A stretch of DNA of 64,000 bases from Sediminibacterium sp. FEMGT703S (GCA_002786355.1 PGCO01000004.1:29297-93296), one strand, 5' to 3'; numbered from the stretch's first letter, positions 52,023 to 62,029 are shown. Numbers and translations: made by a program. Notes: generated from the letters alone by a model not told the origin.

Positions 52023-55000
52023 ATGGCGGATTTAAAAGATATACTAAATAATTTTCCTGAAGAAACTCTTCAAAACACCATCAATGGAAAAATCCTCAAT
52101 GGTGCAATAAATTGGGAGAAAAAGCCAATTCTCTTGAAAGCTGAACAAATTGAATCCAACCAAATTTTATTCAGCCTAAACACAGCCCCACTTCGAGTAT
52201 CATTCACAAGTAATGCTATTGGCGGTAATGAAACTGACAAAGCATCCATTGCTCAAAGCTTATTCTGGATTACTAATGTAAAAGATGAAAGCATTGAGAT
52301 AAAATATCTACCCTGTGGCACTAGCCAAACTTTTAACGGTTCTCTTGAAATTGGTTTTGGCGACAATATAATCTTGGCAAATAAGAATGTTAAGATTGAG
52401 AAGTTATCTGAAAATCTAAATAATGATTTTGTATTCAAATCCGAAAAATCTGATTTTATTTTTGTCCAAACATATCCAGGTAATACAGAATTAAGCTTCA
52501 CGATACACGGCCTTCGCAAACGAGTTGATATTTTGGTGAAAGAGAATAAATGGATTATTCAGAAAATAACGAATAAGCCTTTTGCCAAAAAATACGGAGA
52601 CTTTTCAATCCTGAATGTAGCTGAATACTCGTCCATAAAATTTGTAGAAGCTTCAAAAGCAAAAGAAGCTTACGAAACTATTAAAGCAGAAGAAGCTAAA
52701 GGCAATACACTTATTGCACTATGGCAAACCTATTCTGCAATTGAATTAGAAAGGGCAAACCAACTAAAGGATAAGGTAGGTGAATTAAGTTTCACCCGCA
52801 CTAGATTTCTTCCGGACGGGATCACGAAAATTCGAATTGTTAATTTGACTGAAGAACTGAAATTAGCAATTAACGAAAGTAAAGATGATTTATTAAACAC
52901 TTCACTCGAACTTACAATAGAAAAGGAAGGTGAAATAAAGCAGATAGAGAAAAAGTGGTTCTTAATGAAATCTATAAGTAATGATTTTTCTTTCGAACTG
53001 TATGATGAACTAAGTTCTATTCCTGAAACAGGTAAATTCATTATTTCTCTTATAGGCGATGAGATTGTAAATAAAAGAAGGGAACGGGCATTAAAAAGCC
53101 TTAGAGAGGATAGGAAATTTATTACCAGAAATCTGCTTTTTGCAATTGAGGGTGCTTCTGATGCTATGTTAGCAAAAAAGAGGAACGAAAAAGCCTTAAC
53201 GGAAAGAACTAGAAAGTTTTTGAAAGACAAATTCGGTGTTGATGATTTAACGGCAAATCAGAAAGAAGCAGTGGAGATTGCTATTAATACACCTGATATT
53301 GCCATTGTTCAGGGTCCACCAGGAACAGGTAAATCTACAGTGGTTGCCGCCATTTGTGACAGACTTATTGAAATTGATGAAAAACAAAAAAAAACAGATA
53401 GTGAATATCGTAAAAGTAAGCTCATTTTAGTTTCTGCCTTCCAGAATGATACTGTTGAACATATTGCTTCAAAAATTTTCACGATAGGACTACCAACAAT
53501 AAAAGTTGGTAAAGAGACGCAAGGCAATATTAGAGCTGAGGACAAATTGATTGAAGCAATGAAATTACAAATTGACAACTCTCTTCAAAAACTTCAAACT
53601 AAATGTTCAACCCATAGAATTTCTAAAAAGCTAGCCGATATTAAATCAATTTATATTTCTGAAAGTAATGAACAGCAATTAAAGCAAGCGATTGAAACTA
53701 TAATTTCCACTACAGATATAAGCGATCAACTCTGGAGTGATTGGAAAGAAATTAATGGCGACAGGAGCTTTAATGAATCTAATAATAATAAGAATATAAA
53801 CCTTGTAAAAGGAATTCGGTCTGAACTTGAAGCGTACAATGACGATGGGTTTTATAAAATTCAACACTTATTAAAATCCGACATTCCCTTTACCGAAGAA
53901 GAAAAATCATTCTTAGAAGATTGTCCAGTAGACAATCCTGATACGTCAATACTTAAACGTTTAAGCGAAATTCAGGAAAGCTATTTGGAAAGAATAAATT
54001 CATCAGCAAATACCAAAGTTTCTGGAAACAATATTTCAATATTAAATTGGCTTGCAAATACGATTATTTTCTTTAAGCAGAAAGAAGAATCTTCATATGA
54101 AGATGAGGATACATTTTTTACTGCAAATCTTGAAGTATTAAGAGATGAACTTGATGGGAATGCTGAGTATATTAGAAATACAATCAAAGATTATGGAGAA
54201 AGCCTTGCGGCTACCAATCAAGTTGCAGGTGGACGTGAAATGAGTACTTATTCAAGCATTGATAATGTTATACTTGAAGAAGCGGCCCGTTCAAATCCAT
54301 TAGACCTTCTTATTCCAATGGCTAAAGCCACTGAAAGAATCATTATGGTTGGTGACCAGAATCAGTTGCCGCATCTATTGGAAGATGATATAGCAGATGA
54401 AACATCAACAAAATTGTCAGATAAGTTTATAGCGGCTGAGACTAGAAAGAAATTAGAAGAATCATTGTTTGGTGTTATTTTCAAGAATCTACATACTGCT
54501 AATCCGAGAAGGACAATTACACTTACTGAGCAGTTTCGTATGCACCCTTTTATTGGCGATTTCATTAGTAGGGTTTATTACAAAAACGAACTGAAAGCGG
54601 GTATTCCAAATCAAGCAGAACTTAAAAAACACAAATTAGAGTTGCACTGGGCAAAAGATAAAGTTGCTGTATTCTGTGATATTAGGAAAAATAAAGGTTT
54701 GGAAGAAAGCGGTAAAAGTAAATCAAGAAATGCCGAAGCCCAGCGAATAGTTAAACTATTAGATGAATTTAAAACAGACCCAAATTTTGAAAATTTAAGT
54801 ATAGGCATTATCACTTTTTATGCAAAGCAAGTTAATGAATTATTTAAAGAAGCTTGTAAACAGGGATATGCTGAGCTAAAGTCTGATGGTAATTATGAAA
54901 TTGCCTTACAATACCGTGAAACTTCTGATGGGCGGGAAAAACTAAGAATCGGCTCTGTCGATTCATTTCAAGGGAAAGAATTTGATATCGTCATTCTAAG

Positions 55001-55235
55001 TACAGTTCGTTCTAATGCTATTAATCGTAATCATGATAATTTCAAGAAAGTATTTGGCTTTTTAACCTTGGAAAACAGGCTTAATGTTGCATTTTCCCGT
55101 GCTCAAAAGTTGCTCATTGTTGTGGGTGATGGCGAGATGTTTGATGATGACTTTGCTAAAACCTATGTAGAAGGTCTATTTGAATTTTATACAAATCTCT
55201 CAATAGAAAATGAATATGGAAATAGAATACAATAA
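52023..55235 (+). CDS. Upf1-like superfamily 1 helicase
   Basis: 1070 aa. The first 400 residues are not recognised beyond alternating beta and charged helical regions (a SusAKEAYETIKAEEAK-like coiled stretch near 205-230 starts ASKAKEAYETIKAEEAK). The helicase core begins with DLTANQKEAVEIAI (Q motif) and Walker A VQGPPGTGKST near 430. Walker B-like VILEEAARS lies near 750, GDQNQLPHLL near 780, TEQFRMHP near 838, and SVDSFQGKEFDIVILS plus NVAFSRAQ in the last part. It is an AAA_11/AAA_12-type Upf1/DNA2-like enzyme acting on DNA or RNA. The EEAA in place of DEAA is a mild change. Confidence 0.85.
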   Translation: MADLKDILNNFPEETLQNTINGKILNGAINWEKKPILLKAEQIESNQILFSLNTAPLRVSFTSNAIGGNETDKASIAQSLFWITNVKDESIEIKYLPCGTSQTFNGSLEIGFGDNIILANKNVKIEKLSENLNNDFVFKSEKSDFIFVQTYPGNTELSFTIHGLRKRVDILVKENKWIIQKITNKPFAKKYGDFSILNVAEYSSIKFVEASKAKEAYETIKAEEAKGNTLIALWQTYSAIELERANQLKDKVGELSFTRTRFLPDGITKIRIVNLTEELKLAINESKDDLLNTSLELTIEKEGEIKQIEKKWFLMKSISNDFSFELYDELSSIPETGKFIISLIGDEIVNKRRERALKSLREDRKFITRNLLFAIEGASDAMLAKKRNEKALTERTRKFLKDKFGVDDLTANQKEAVEIAINTPDIAIVQGPPGTGKSTVVAAICDRLIEIDEKQKKTDSEYRKSKLILVSAFQNDTVEHIASKIFTIGLPTIKVGKETQGNIRAEDKLIEAMKLQIDNSLQKLQTKCSTHRISKKLADIKSIYISESNEQQLKQAIETIISTTDISDQLWSDWKEINGDRSFNESNNNKNINLVKGIRSELEAYNDDGFYKIQHLLKSDIPFTEEEKSFLEDCPVDNPDTSILKRLSEIQESYLERINSSANTKVSGNNISILNWLANTIIFFKQKEESSYEDEDTFFTANLEVLRDELDGNAEYIRNTIKDYGESLAATNQVAGGREMSTYSSIDNVILEEAARSNPLDLLIPMAKATERIIMVGDQNQLPHLLEDDIADETSTKLSDKFIAAETRKKLEESLFGVIFKNLHTANPRRTITLTEQFRMHPFIGDFISRVYYKNELKAGIPNQAELKKHKLELHWAKDKVAVFCDIRKNKGLEESGKSKSRNAEAQRIVKLLDEFKTDPNFENLSIGIITFYAKQVNELFKEACKQGYAELKSDGNYEIALQYRETSDGREKLRIGSVDSFQGKEFDIVILSTVRSNAINRNHDNFKKVFGFLTLENRLNVAFSRAQKLLIVVGDGEMFDDDFAKTYVEGLFEFYTNLSIENEYGNRIQ

Positions 55236-56742
55236 TATATATTATCATATTAAACGTAGGCCTTCAAGAAAGTCTATGATGGTATGTATTCCGTTTTATA
55301 TGTATCGGATTGAGACTAATGAGTTTGAACACGGTTTAAATTTCTTCCAAAAGATTGTTCTAAAATTTAAGGCTAGACCAGGAATTAAAGAAGAAGCTAT
55401 TGCTGAATATACTGGACTGAATTCAAAGCTAATCGGGATTGTAACAGGAGAACTGCAAGCAAAGCAACTTATTAATGAACATGGTTCATTAAGCGAAAAA
55501 GGAAAAGAAAAATTAATGGAAGTTGACGGATTGGTGATTAATTCTGGTAAGAAGAAAATAGGTTATGTATTCAAATACGTTAACCAAGATAAGTTTTACC
55601 CATATTACATTACGAAAGTTATTCCGGCAGACTTAATAGAAGATGCCAAATGGAAGCATCCCAAAATTGTAATTGGTACAAAAGGAGATGGTGAGGATTT
55701 TACAGATCTACCTATATTCTTAGATGAAGCTATTAAAACTAAATCTAACTATAACCGCCCTTCAGAAAGAGACATATTGCAGCTTATACAAAATACCAAC
55801 AGAAAAGGAGTTAATCAGGAAGAAGATGAAGCTAAAAATGAGAAACTATCCCATCAGCTAAGTATTCGATTTTTTAACGATCAACCTGAAGTTGTTTGGG
55901 TATGCACCTTTGTGTATTTGCAAGAAAATGAAGATGAGACTTATGATCCAGATTGGAGAGTACTTGACCCGTTTGGTTTTGGTGATAACGTTGCACTTAA
56001 GTTTTATATCAATAATTCGGAAAACAAATATTTATTGGAAAGTATCCATAACAAGTTCGCTGATGCTAAAACATTAGGTGGTAAAATACTTTCGGATTAT
56101 CAGGAACAATTAAATAAGCTCGTGGAAGAAAAAATACTTTCTGATTTTTCTATAGGATTCACAACACTTGATCAAAATTTGCAAAAATATCTAGAGGCTA
56201 TTATTAAGAACTTTATTTTACTTGAAAACCATAATTTCAATGACTTAGATAGTAGTGTTTCTTTCTCATTAAATCTACAAAATTCCTTAGAAAATATCTT
56301 AAAGCAAGACAGGGAGAAAAGGGCCTCTTTTTATGAAATTGTTTATTCGGAATTCGAAGCAAAAAGATTAAGCAAGCCGGAAACCGAGGAAAAAAAGAGG
56401 TATAGTCTTATTGGGATTTACCGCCAACGTTTGTTTTCAAATAACACTCAAGTTCCGCAGCCATTATTTAACGCAAGTAAAGGCATTTTGACTAAAGGTA
56501 ATTCCCTGCTATCCTATTTAGTGTCATTCGTATTTACTTACAATTTTGATAACAAATCTGTACTGTTTAAAATCCTGAAAGATAGAATTGAACTTTTTAT
56601 AGAAGTGGCTCAACTTAGAAATGAAAAAGGTCACGGACAAACTTCAAACGAAAAGCCCTTGAAGCCCCTTTCTAAAGAGGATGTAGAAAAATATTATGGC
56701 TTCATAAAATCATTTATAAACGACTACATAAAATTCAATTGA
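55210..56742 (+). CDS. Unrecognised protein with N-terminal winged helix and C-terminal HEPN-like motif
   Basis: 510 aa; start at 55210 or at the next ATG, 55216. Either way it overlaps the helicase gene by 20-26 bases in another frame, so translation is coupled. Residues 45-105 look like a winged helix (IKEEAIAEYTGLNSKLIGIV; LSEKGKEKLMEVDGLV). A beta-rich middle contains IGYVFKYVNQDKFYPYYI, VVWVCTFVYLQ and LDPFGFGDN. The helical C-terminus carries LRNEKGHGQ, with Arg470 and His475 in the RxxxxH spacing of HEPN ribonuclease domains. No family name is known to me. It may be the RNA-acting or regulatory part of the helicase module. Confidence 0.55.
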   Translation: MNMEIEYNNIYYHIKRRPSRKSMMVCIPFYMYRIETNEFEHGLNFFQKIVLKFKARPGIKEEAIAEYTGLNSKLIGIVTGELQAKQLINEHGSLSEKGKEKLMEVDGLVINSGKKKIGYVFKYVNQDKFYPYYITKVIPADLIEDAKWKHPKIVIGTKGDGEDFTDLPIFLDEAIKTKSNYNRPSERDILQLIQNTNRKGVNQEEDEAKNEKLSHQLSIRFFNDQPEVVWVCTFVYLQENEDETYDPDWRVLDPFGFGDNVALKFYINNSENKYLLESIHNKFADAKTLGGKILSDYQEQLNKLVEEKILSDFSIGFTTLDQNLQKYLEAIIKNFILLENHNFNDLDSSVSFSLNLQNSLENILKQDREKRASFYEIVYSEFEAKRLSKPETEEKKRYSLIGIYRQRLFSNNTQVPQPLFNASKGILTKGNSLLSYLVSFVFTYNFDNKSVLFKILKDRIELFIEVAQLRNEKGHGQTSNEKPLKPLSKEDVEKYYGFIKSFINDYIKFN

Positions 56743-56743
56743 T

Positions 56744-59086
56744 ATGGGAAAGAATAAAAATAGGAATAAGAATATTCCGCAAAATAACCAACCAGCTAAG
56801 CAAACTCCTATCTCACCTGTAAAACCAATGCTTACAGATGAGCAGAAAATTGAGATTGAGTTTAAGCAAGAAGAGCTTCAATATGTAGATCCAGTTGAAC
56901 AATTAACTCCTGAATCTGAATCTAAATTAAAAGAATCAGAAATAAAAGATGACCTGTCAAAATATTGGAACTATGTAAAAGATATCAATAAACGCCTGGA
57001 TTCTCTATTAGTGTCAACTAAGGATGAAAAAGAAAAGACAAGTAAGTTAAAGGAAGAGTTAGAATCATCAAAAAAGGAATCCGATGGCATAAAAGCAGAT
57101 TTAAAGAAGAAGCTAGAAGACTATAACAAAAAGGACAAAGAGCTTACAGAAAGGGAATTTGCTATTGACAATGGCGAGTATACTGCTGTTATTAGCAGGC
57201 TTCTTCATACAATTAAAGACACCGAACAAAAGGTGTTTACTGATACTGAAAATTTATTAAAGGAACTGTCTACGTTTCATAGGAAAAACATTGAGGATTT
57301 TTCAGAACATATCAGTCTTAATGCAGATTTTGAAAAACAACAGGCAGAACTTAAAAGAGAAAAGAAAAAGTTTGAAGTTGAAAAACAAATTTTCAAAGAT
57401 GATTTACAGGATGAGTTTGAAACCAAGTATTCTGAGCAGTTAACAATAAAAACCGCGGAACTAGAAAGATTACAGCGTAAAGCAAATACAATTGAGCAGG
57501 AGAATGCAAATTTAAAACAGCTTTTTGAAGACTTGCAAAATGCCTTTGAATCAAAAGATCCACAAGAAATTTTAATGCAACATTCTTTTCTGACTAAAGA
57601 GTTGGAAAATCTGAAAAAGGAAATAAATGAAAGACCAGAACAATTTGAATTAGATACTAAACAAGCAAAAATTGAGGAGCTTCAGGCAAAAGTAACAGAG
57701 TATCAATCAAAGATTAATGAAGGGGAATTACTTGAACTCAAACGTATTTTAAGCAATATGGATTCTTATGTTATAGAAATTAACGCTTACAAGAATCAAA
57801 TAGAAAGTGCAAAAGTACGGGAAGCTTCATTGAAAAAGACCATTGACGACTTATCAGTAACCATTGATCAACTTAAAGGCGAATCAACTAAAAAGGCAGA
57901 TGCCTTTGAATTTGCTAAGAAGTGTGATGTTGATAATTTAAATCTTGGACATAATTATATCGAAAAGGCTAACAATGAGCCAAAAGACCTTCTTCAATTA
58001 TGCCTACATATCCAGTCCGTTTTGGCACATTTAAAAGATGAAAAAGGAAAACCCAAGCCTTTATACTATGATTTGGATACCATAAGAATTTTTCTTGCGG
58101 GATTGCATATGTCACCAATAAGTATTTTGCAAGGAATAAGCGGTACAGGAAAAACTAGTCTGCCTAGAGAGTTCGCAAAGGCATTAATTTCTGACGGAAA
58201 TTATTCTAATTCAAAAGATAATTATGAGAATGCTCCCTACAGGATATGTGCTGTTCAATCAGGTTGGAGAGACAACATGGACTTGATGGGCTATTACAAT
58301 TCTTTTGAGCACAAATACAAAGAGACCGATTTCTTTAAAGCTCTATACACAGCTAATCAGCCAAAATATTCTGACACCTTGTTCTTAATTATACTTGATG
58401 AAATGAATCTTTCAAGACCGGAACATTATTTTGCTGATTTCCTATCACTTTTAGAACAATCTCCATCTGAACGTTATATTGGTCTTACAAACACGCCTAA
58501 TGAAGTTTTGCCGGCACTAATTAAAGGAGGTAAACTCAAGATTCCGGAAAATGTAAGATTTATTGGAACAGCAAATCATGATGAAACTACTTTAGAGTTT
58601 GCACCTAAAACCTATGATCGTTCCAATTTGATGGAAATGCCAAAGAACCATCCAGATAAAAAAGACTTTAAAGCAACTGATGGTAGCTTCAATATAAAAT
58701 ACAGTTGGCTGAACACAAAATTCGAAGAGGCTGAGCAAAAGCAGAAAGACTCATTCAATAAGTTTCATGCATTTATAAATTCAGACGATATGAAATTACT
58801 CTTAATGGATAAAGGAATCGGGATTGGAAATCGTCTTGAGTTTCAGGCAGAGAAGTTTATTAGCGTTTTCGTTGATTCAGGTAAGGAAAAAGAAAAGGAT
58901 GTTGCAAAAGCAATTGACCATTTAATATCAAGCCGTCTTTTTAGGTCCTTAAAAAACAGATATGATTTAGATAAAGCAAACATGACAAAATTCAAGGATG
59001 AATATGTAAAACTATTTAATACTTCATTTAAGCTTCAGCCAAGTTTTGCAATTGATTTATTAACAACAGAAATAAGTAAAAAGTAA
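56744..59086 (+). CDS. Coiled-coil McrB-like AAA+ ATPase
   Basis: 780 aa. A low-complexity basic lead (MGKNKNRNKNIPQNNQ) is followed by a long coiled coil at about 70-390. The AAA+ domain has Walker A GISGTGKT at 464-471, and Walker B LFLIILDEMNLSRPEHYFAD near 546-565. DEMNLS..E.YF is the McrB signature. FIGTANHDETT serves as sensor, with a C-terminal helical lid. McrB-type ATPases translocate or remodel DNA and drive a partner nuclease. The partner here should be the DUF2357 protein encoded with a one-base overlap downstream. The coiled coil replaces the usual N-terminal DNA-binding domain, suggesting self-assembly or a filament-like sensor. Confidence 0.8.
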   Translation: MGKNKNRNKNIPQNNQPAKQTPISPVKPMLTDEQKIEIEFKQEELQYVDPVEQLTPESESKLKESEIKDDLSKYWNYVKDINKRLDSLLVSTKDEKEKTSKLKEELESSKKESDGIKADLKKKLEDYNKKDKELTEREFAIDNGEYTAVISRLLHTIKDTEQKVFTDTENLLKELSTFHRKNIEDFSEHISLNADFEKQQAELKREKKKFEVEKQIFKDDLQDEFETKYSEQLTIKTAELERLQRKANTIEQENANLKQLFEDLQNAFESKDPQEILMQHSFLTKELENLKKEINERPEQFELDTKQAKIEELQAKVTEYQSKINEGELLELKRILSNMDSYVIEINAYKNQIESAKVREASLKKTIDDLSVTIDQLKGESTKKADAFEFAKKCDVDNLNLGHNYIEKANNEPKDLLQLCLHIQSVLAHLKDEKGKPKPLYYDLDTIRIFLAGLHMSPISILQGISGTGKTSLPREFAKALISDGNYSNSKDNYENAPYRICAVQSGWRDNMDLMGYYNSFEHKYKETDFFKALYTANQPKYSDTLFLIILDEMNLSRPEHYFADFLSLLEQSPSERYIGLTNTPNEVLPALIKGGKLKIPENVRFIGTANHDETTLEFAPKTYDRSNLMEMPKNHPDKKDFKATDGSFNIKYSWLNTKFEEAEQKQKDSFNKFHAFINSDDMKLLLMDKGIGIGNRLEFQAEKFISVFVDSGKEKEKDVAKAIDHLISSRLFRSLKNRYDLDKANMTKFKDEYVKLFNTSFKLQPSFAIDLLTTEISKK

Positions 59087-60924
59087 TGAATCTATATGAC
59101 AGATATATAGATAAAATTGTCTTGGAAAAAGACCTCCCAAATCAAATTGATTTTGGTAGATATTGTATTATAGATCAAGAAGGAGGTTTTAAGGATATTA
59201 CTTATTCAAACTTCCCAACCAATAGAGCAATCAGCCAGGAATTACTTTTAGAAAAAAATAAGAGCATACAGGAAATATTCATTGATATTTCAATTGACAT
59301 TGATAAAGCAGGTAGTAACAATTTTAATGTAATACCATTAATTCGAAGAATTAAAAATAAATTAGGATTAAATGACTTTGAAAAATTACTTTATCAAAAG
59401 GTTTTTCATCTCGAGGAAATATTCAGAGTGCCGCATTATTTGCTTGAAAGAGAGATAGAGAAAGTGAATGTTTCAAGGGCAAAGAGGATACCTTCTAAAA
59501 GCTATCAATACCTTGCGTCACATACAGAAGATTGGATTCATAAAAGCATTGTAAGCTTTAAACCAAGCAGAATTCTTAATGAAGAATTGGAGTTGAATTT
59601 TGATATTTATGAAAATCAACTGACGGTTGCTTTTCTTGAAAGGTGCTTGGTTTATCTTAATTCAAGGATGAAGGAAATCCAAGATATCAAATCATTTCTA
59701 TCTGAATATGAAAAGCTACTTAAAAACAGAGACGACCAAAAGGGATGGCATAAAAAGATAATTAGAAATTTAAGGTTGATTGGTGCTGTTTATGAAGATG
59801 ACCATTTTCATGGCAAAAGCAAAGACGGATCAACATTAACTGAAACAGAGGAAACTTTGAACCAAATCAATAAAAGACTATTGCTACTTCGTAAAAGTGA
59901 CCTTTTCGACTTGGTAAACAAACGAGCCACACAATCTATTTCGCTTCGCAATACGAATGTATTAGTAAACCACAAACATTACAGGTATGTAAAATCTTTA
60001 TGGATTGAACTTGAGAACGTGAAGCCAGAAAAAAGCGATTCGGAAAAAATTAAATTTGAACAAGATGTTTTTAAAGGACTTAGAGCTTATGGGAAAAGTC
60101 TATTTATATATATCTTAAAAAACAATTTGGAATATGAACTTAATGGGAATTATAAAAATCTAAGTGGTCAACATTTGCTTTTAAGCAAAGTTAATTTCAT
60201 AGAAACAGACAAAGGAACTTTTCTACTTACGATTGGAAATTACCAAATCAAAATTGTCATTATTGGCAATGAACCTAATGTTGATGATAATCTTTTCTCA
60301 ATACTAAAAAGCAAGAATACTTTCGTCTTATATTTTGCTGAGCAAACAATAATAGATAATTCAAAGCTAATTCAAATAAATCCATTAGACCCTGATAGCA
60401 TTGAACGCTTGGGTAGTTTGGTCAAAAAGTTCCTTTTGATGGCATATTTAGATAATATTTTTAACGAGCATAAATTTAAACACCTTCTAAAAGATTATAT
60501 AAAATATATACCAACTGAATTCATAGATTTTATCAGCTATAGTTACAAGTTTCATTCATTCCCCATAACGAAACTATCATTAGAAGAAGTTAAAAAAGAG
60601 ATTGAGCGCGACTCAGTATTTAGATCCAAAAGCAGGCCTGATCAGGATAACATCTTAAAAGCAATTTCTGATTTGATTGAGGAAATAGAATTGAATGCGA
60701 TTCGGCTAAAGGAGGATTTTTTGAACTGTTTCAATTGTGGTCAAAAACTTCAATCATATCAGATTGAAAAACTAAATTACCTCAAATGTAAACTTTGCAA
60801 ATGTTTGATTGATAGTTCAAATAGCGAAAAGATAATTTTGAAAATAGATGATTCAAGATATAATCTTTTAGCTGATAATGAATTTGGGATGGATGTTTTA
60901 ATATTCAATAGAACAGAATTATAA
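59086..60924 (+). CDS. DUF2357-type protein with C-terminal zinc ribbon, McrC-position partner
   Basis: 612 aa. The DUF2357 signature is clear: FRVPHYLLEREIEKVNVSRA, then KRIPSKSYQYLASHTEDW near 139-156 and FDIYENQLTVAFLERCLVYL near 173-192. DUF2357 proteins are typically paired with McrB-like ATPases and often carry a PD-(D/E)xK nuclease. I cannot point to a sure catalytic triad here. A C-terminal ribbon CFNCGQKLQ ... KCKLCKC (two CxxC knuckles near 548-570) probably binds zinc. Last gene of the rightward array; 79 bases then separate it from the convergent DprA-like gene. Confidence 0.7.
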   Translation: MNLYDRYIDKIVLEKDLPNQIDFGRYCIIDQEGGFKDITYSNFPTNRAISQELLLEKNKSIQEIFIDISIDIDKAGSNNFNVIPLIRRIKNKLGLNDFEKLLYQKVFHLEEIFRVPHYLLEREIEKVNVSRAKRIPSKSYQYLASHTEDWIHKSIVSFKPSRILNEELELNFDIYENQLTVAFLERCLVYLNSRMKEIQDIKSFLSEYEKLLKNRDDQKGWHKKIIRNLRLIGAVYEDDHFHGKSKDGSTLTETEETLNQINKRLLLLRKSDLFDLVNKRATQSISLRNTNVLVNHKHYRYVKSLWIELENVKPEKSDSEKIKFEQDVFKGLRAYGKSLFIYILKNNLEYELNGNYKNLSGQHLLLSKVNFIETDKGTFLLTIGNYQIKIVIIGNEPNVDDNLFSILKSKNTFVLYFAEQTIIDNSKLIQINPLDPDSIERLGSLVKKFLLMAYLDNIFNEHKFKHLLKDYIKYIPTEFIDFISYSYKFHSFPITKLSLEEVKKEIERDSVFRSKSRPDQDNILKAISDLIEEIELNAIRLKEDFLNCFNCGQKLQSYQIEKLNYLKCKLCKCLIDSSNSEKIILKIDDSRYNLLADNEFGMDVLIFNRTEL

Positions 60925-61003
60925 ACGTCTAAATGCTTATTTTGATAAATCAACTAGTATATTGCTATTTAATAATATTTCACTGAATTGACGGTTTTCT
61001 ATT

Positions 61004-62002
61004 CTAGTTAAATAGGGTCGGTTTGTAAGTAGGATTTGTAATACCGATTTTCTTTTTGAATTTTATGCCATTAATAAGCTCTTCTAAAGTTTTTTGCGTC
61101 AGAATTGTAATATCCTTTTGCTCACTTATCAATTGTCTATTCAAATCAAACATAGGATTGTTGATGTCAATATTATGGTCGTACATAACAGCTCTTGGTA
61201 TGTTGTAATCTTTTGCATATCCCATTGCTAACCTTGCACCACTATCTAATTTTTGATCTTTAATACCCCACTTTAAACCAGAATTTTGTGCATAGCTTGC
61301 AGCCAAAATAATAGCATCACAAAATAATGCTTGTAATCTATCCCGTTCTTTATAACGGCTACTAAGTTCCATGGCAGATTTAAATTCATCGTAATACTCT
61401 GTAACCAAAAGCCCGCCTTCCTCTACTATCTGGTAAGCTAAACTTTTATTCTTAATAGGCAATATATTATTCAAAGGACTTGGTAGTATTGCGACTGTTT
61501 TACCACCTATCAAAGCCTGCCTATGGGCAATGCTATCACAACCAAATGCTAAACCACTAACAATTGTTATTCCTCGTTTAATTATTTCCGCAACGATTTT
61601 CTGTTCTCTGACTTCTATGGTTTGGTCGGGATTTAAAAGTCCAATAACGCTAATATTATTATTTCCAATATCAAGTAAGCTAATATCTCCTTTGTAAAAA
61701 AGATATGTGGGCTGTTCGCTTTCTTTAACATTTCCGCGGTATTGAGGGAAATCTTTATCGCCTAAAGCGACTAAGCCATCACAACAATTTTCAAATTTTT
61801 CTGTGAGCATTATTTCAAATTCTTTTCTTAAACGCTCAAATTCTTCGAAGGTTGTTTCATCTCCTTTAATTGTCTTATTGAGTAAGGCAACAATTTTATC
61901 AACACTTTCGTTTCCTTTTAAATTTTTTACAATCCATGCATTGCCAATTCCTTTGTAAGTTTTAGCAGTAAAAATATTCAATGAATTTTCTGTGTATTTC
62001 AT
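61004..62002 (-). CDS. DprA/Smf-like (SLOG-fold) protein
   Basis: 332 aa. YLFYKGDISLLDIGNNNISV is followed by IGLLNPDQ (the position of the GSR loop in classic DprA), GITIVSGLAFGCDSIAHRQA, KTVAILPSPLNNILPIKNKS and EEGGLLVTEY. These are the DprA/Smf Rossmann-like signatures. Competence DprA loads RecA on ssDNA, but this copy is encoded with a phosphoribosyltransferase and a HAD phosphatase and has a changed GSR loop. It more likely serves a conflict or nucleotide-signal role. Third gene of a leftward operon, 27 bases after the phosphoribosyltransferase gene. It is not the housekeeping dprA by context. Confidence 0.8.
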   Translation of the reverse strand: MKYTENSLNIFTAKTYKGIGNAWIVKNLKGNESVDKIVALLNKTIKGDETTFEEFERLRKEFEIMLTEKFENCCDGLVALGDKDFPQYRGNVKESEQPTYLFYKGDISLLDIGNNNISVIGLLNPDQTIEVREQKIVAEIIKRGITIVSGLAFGCDSIAHRQALIGGKTVAILPSPLNNILPIKNKSLAYQIVEEGGLLVTEYYDEFKSAMELSSRYKERDRLQALFCDAIILAASYAQNSGLKWGIKDQKLDSGARLAMGYAKDYNIPRAVMYDHNIDINNPMFDLNRQLISEQKDITILTQKTLEELINGIKFKKKIGITNPTYKPTLFN

Positions 62003-62029
62003 ATTTTAAAATTTGGAAAATAAATTTAT

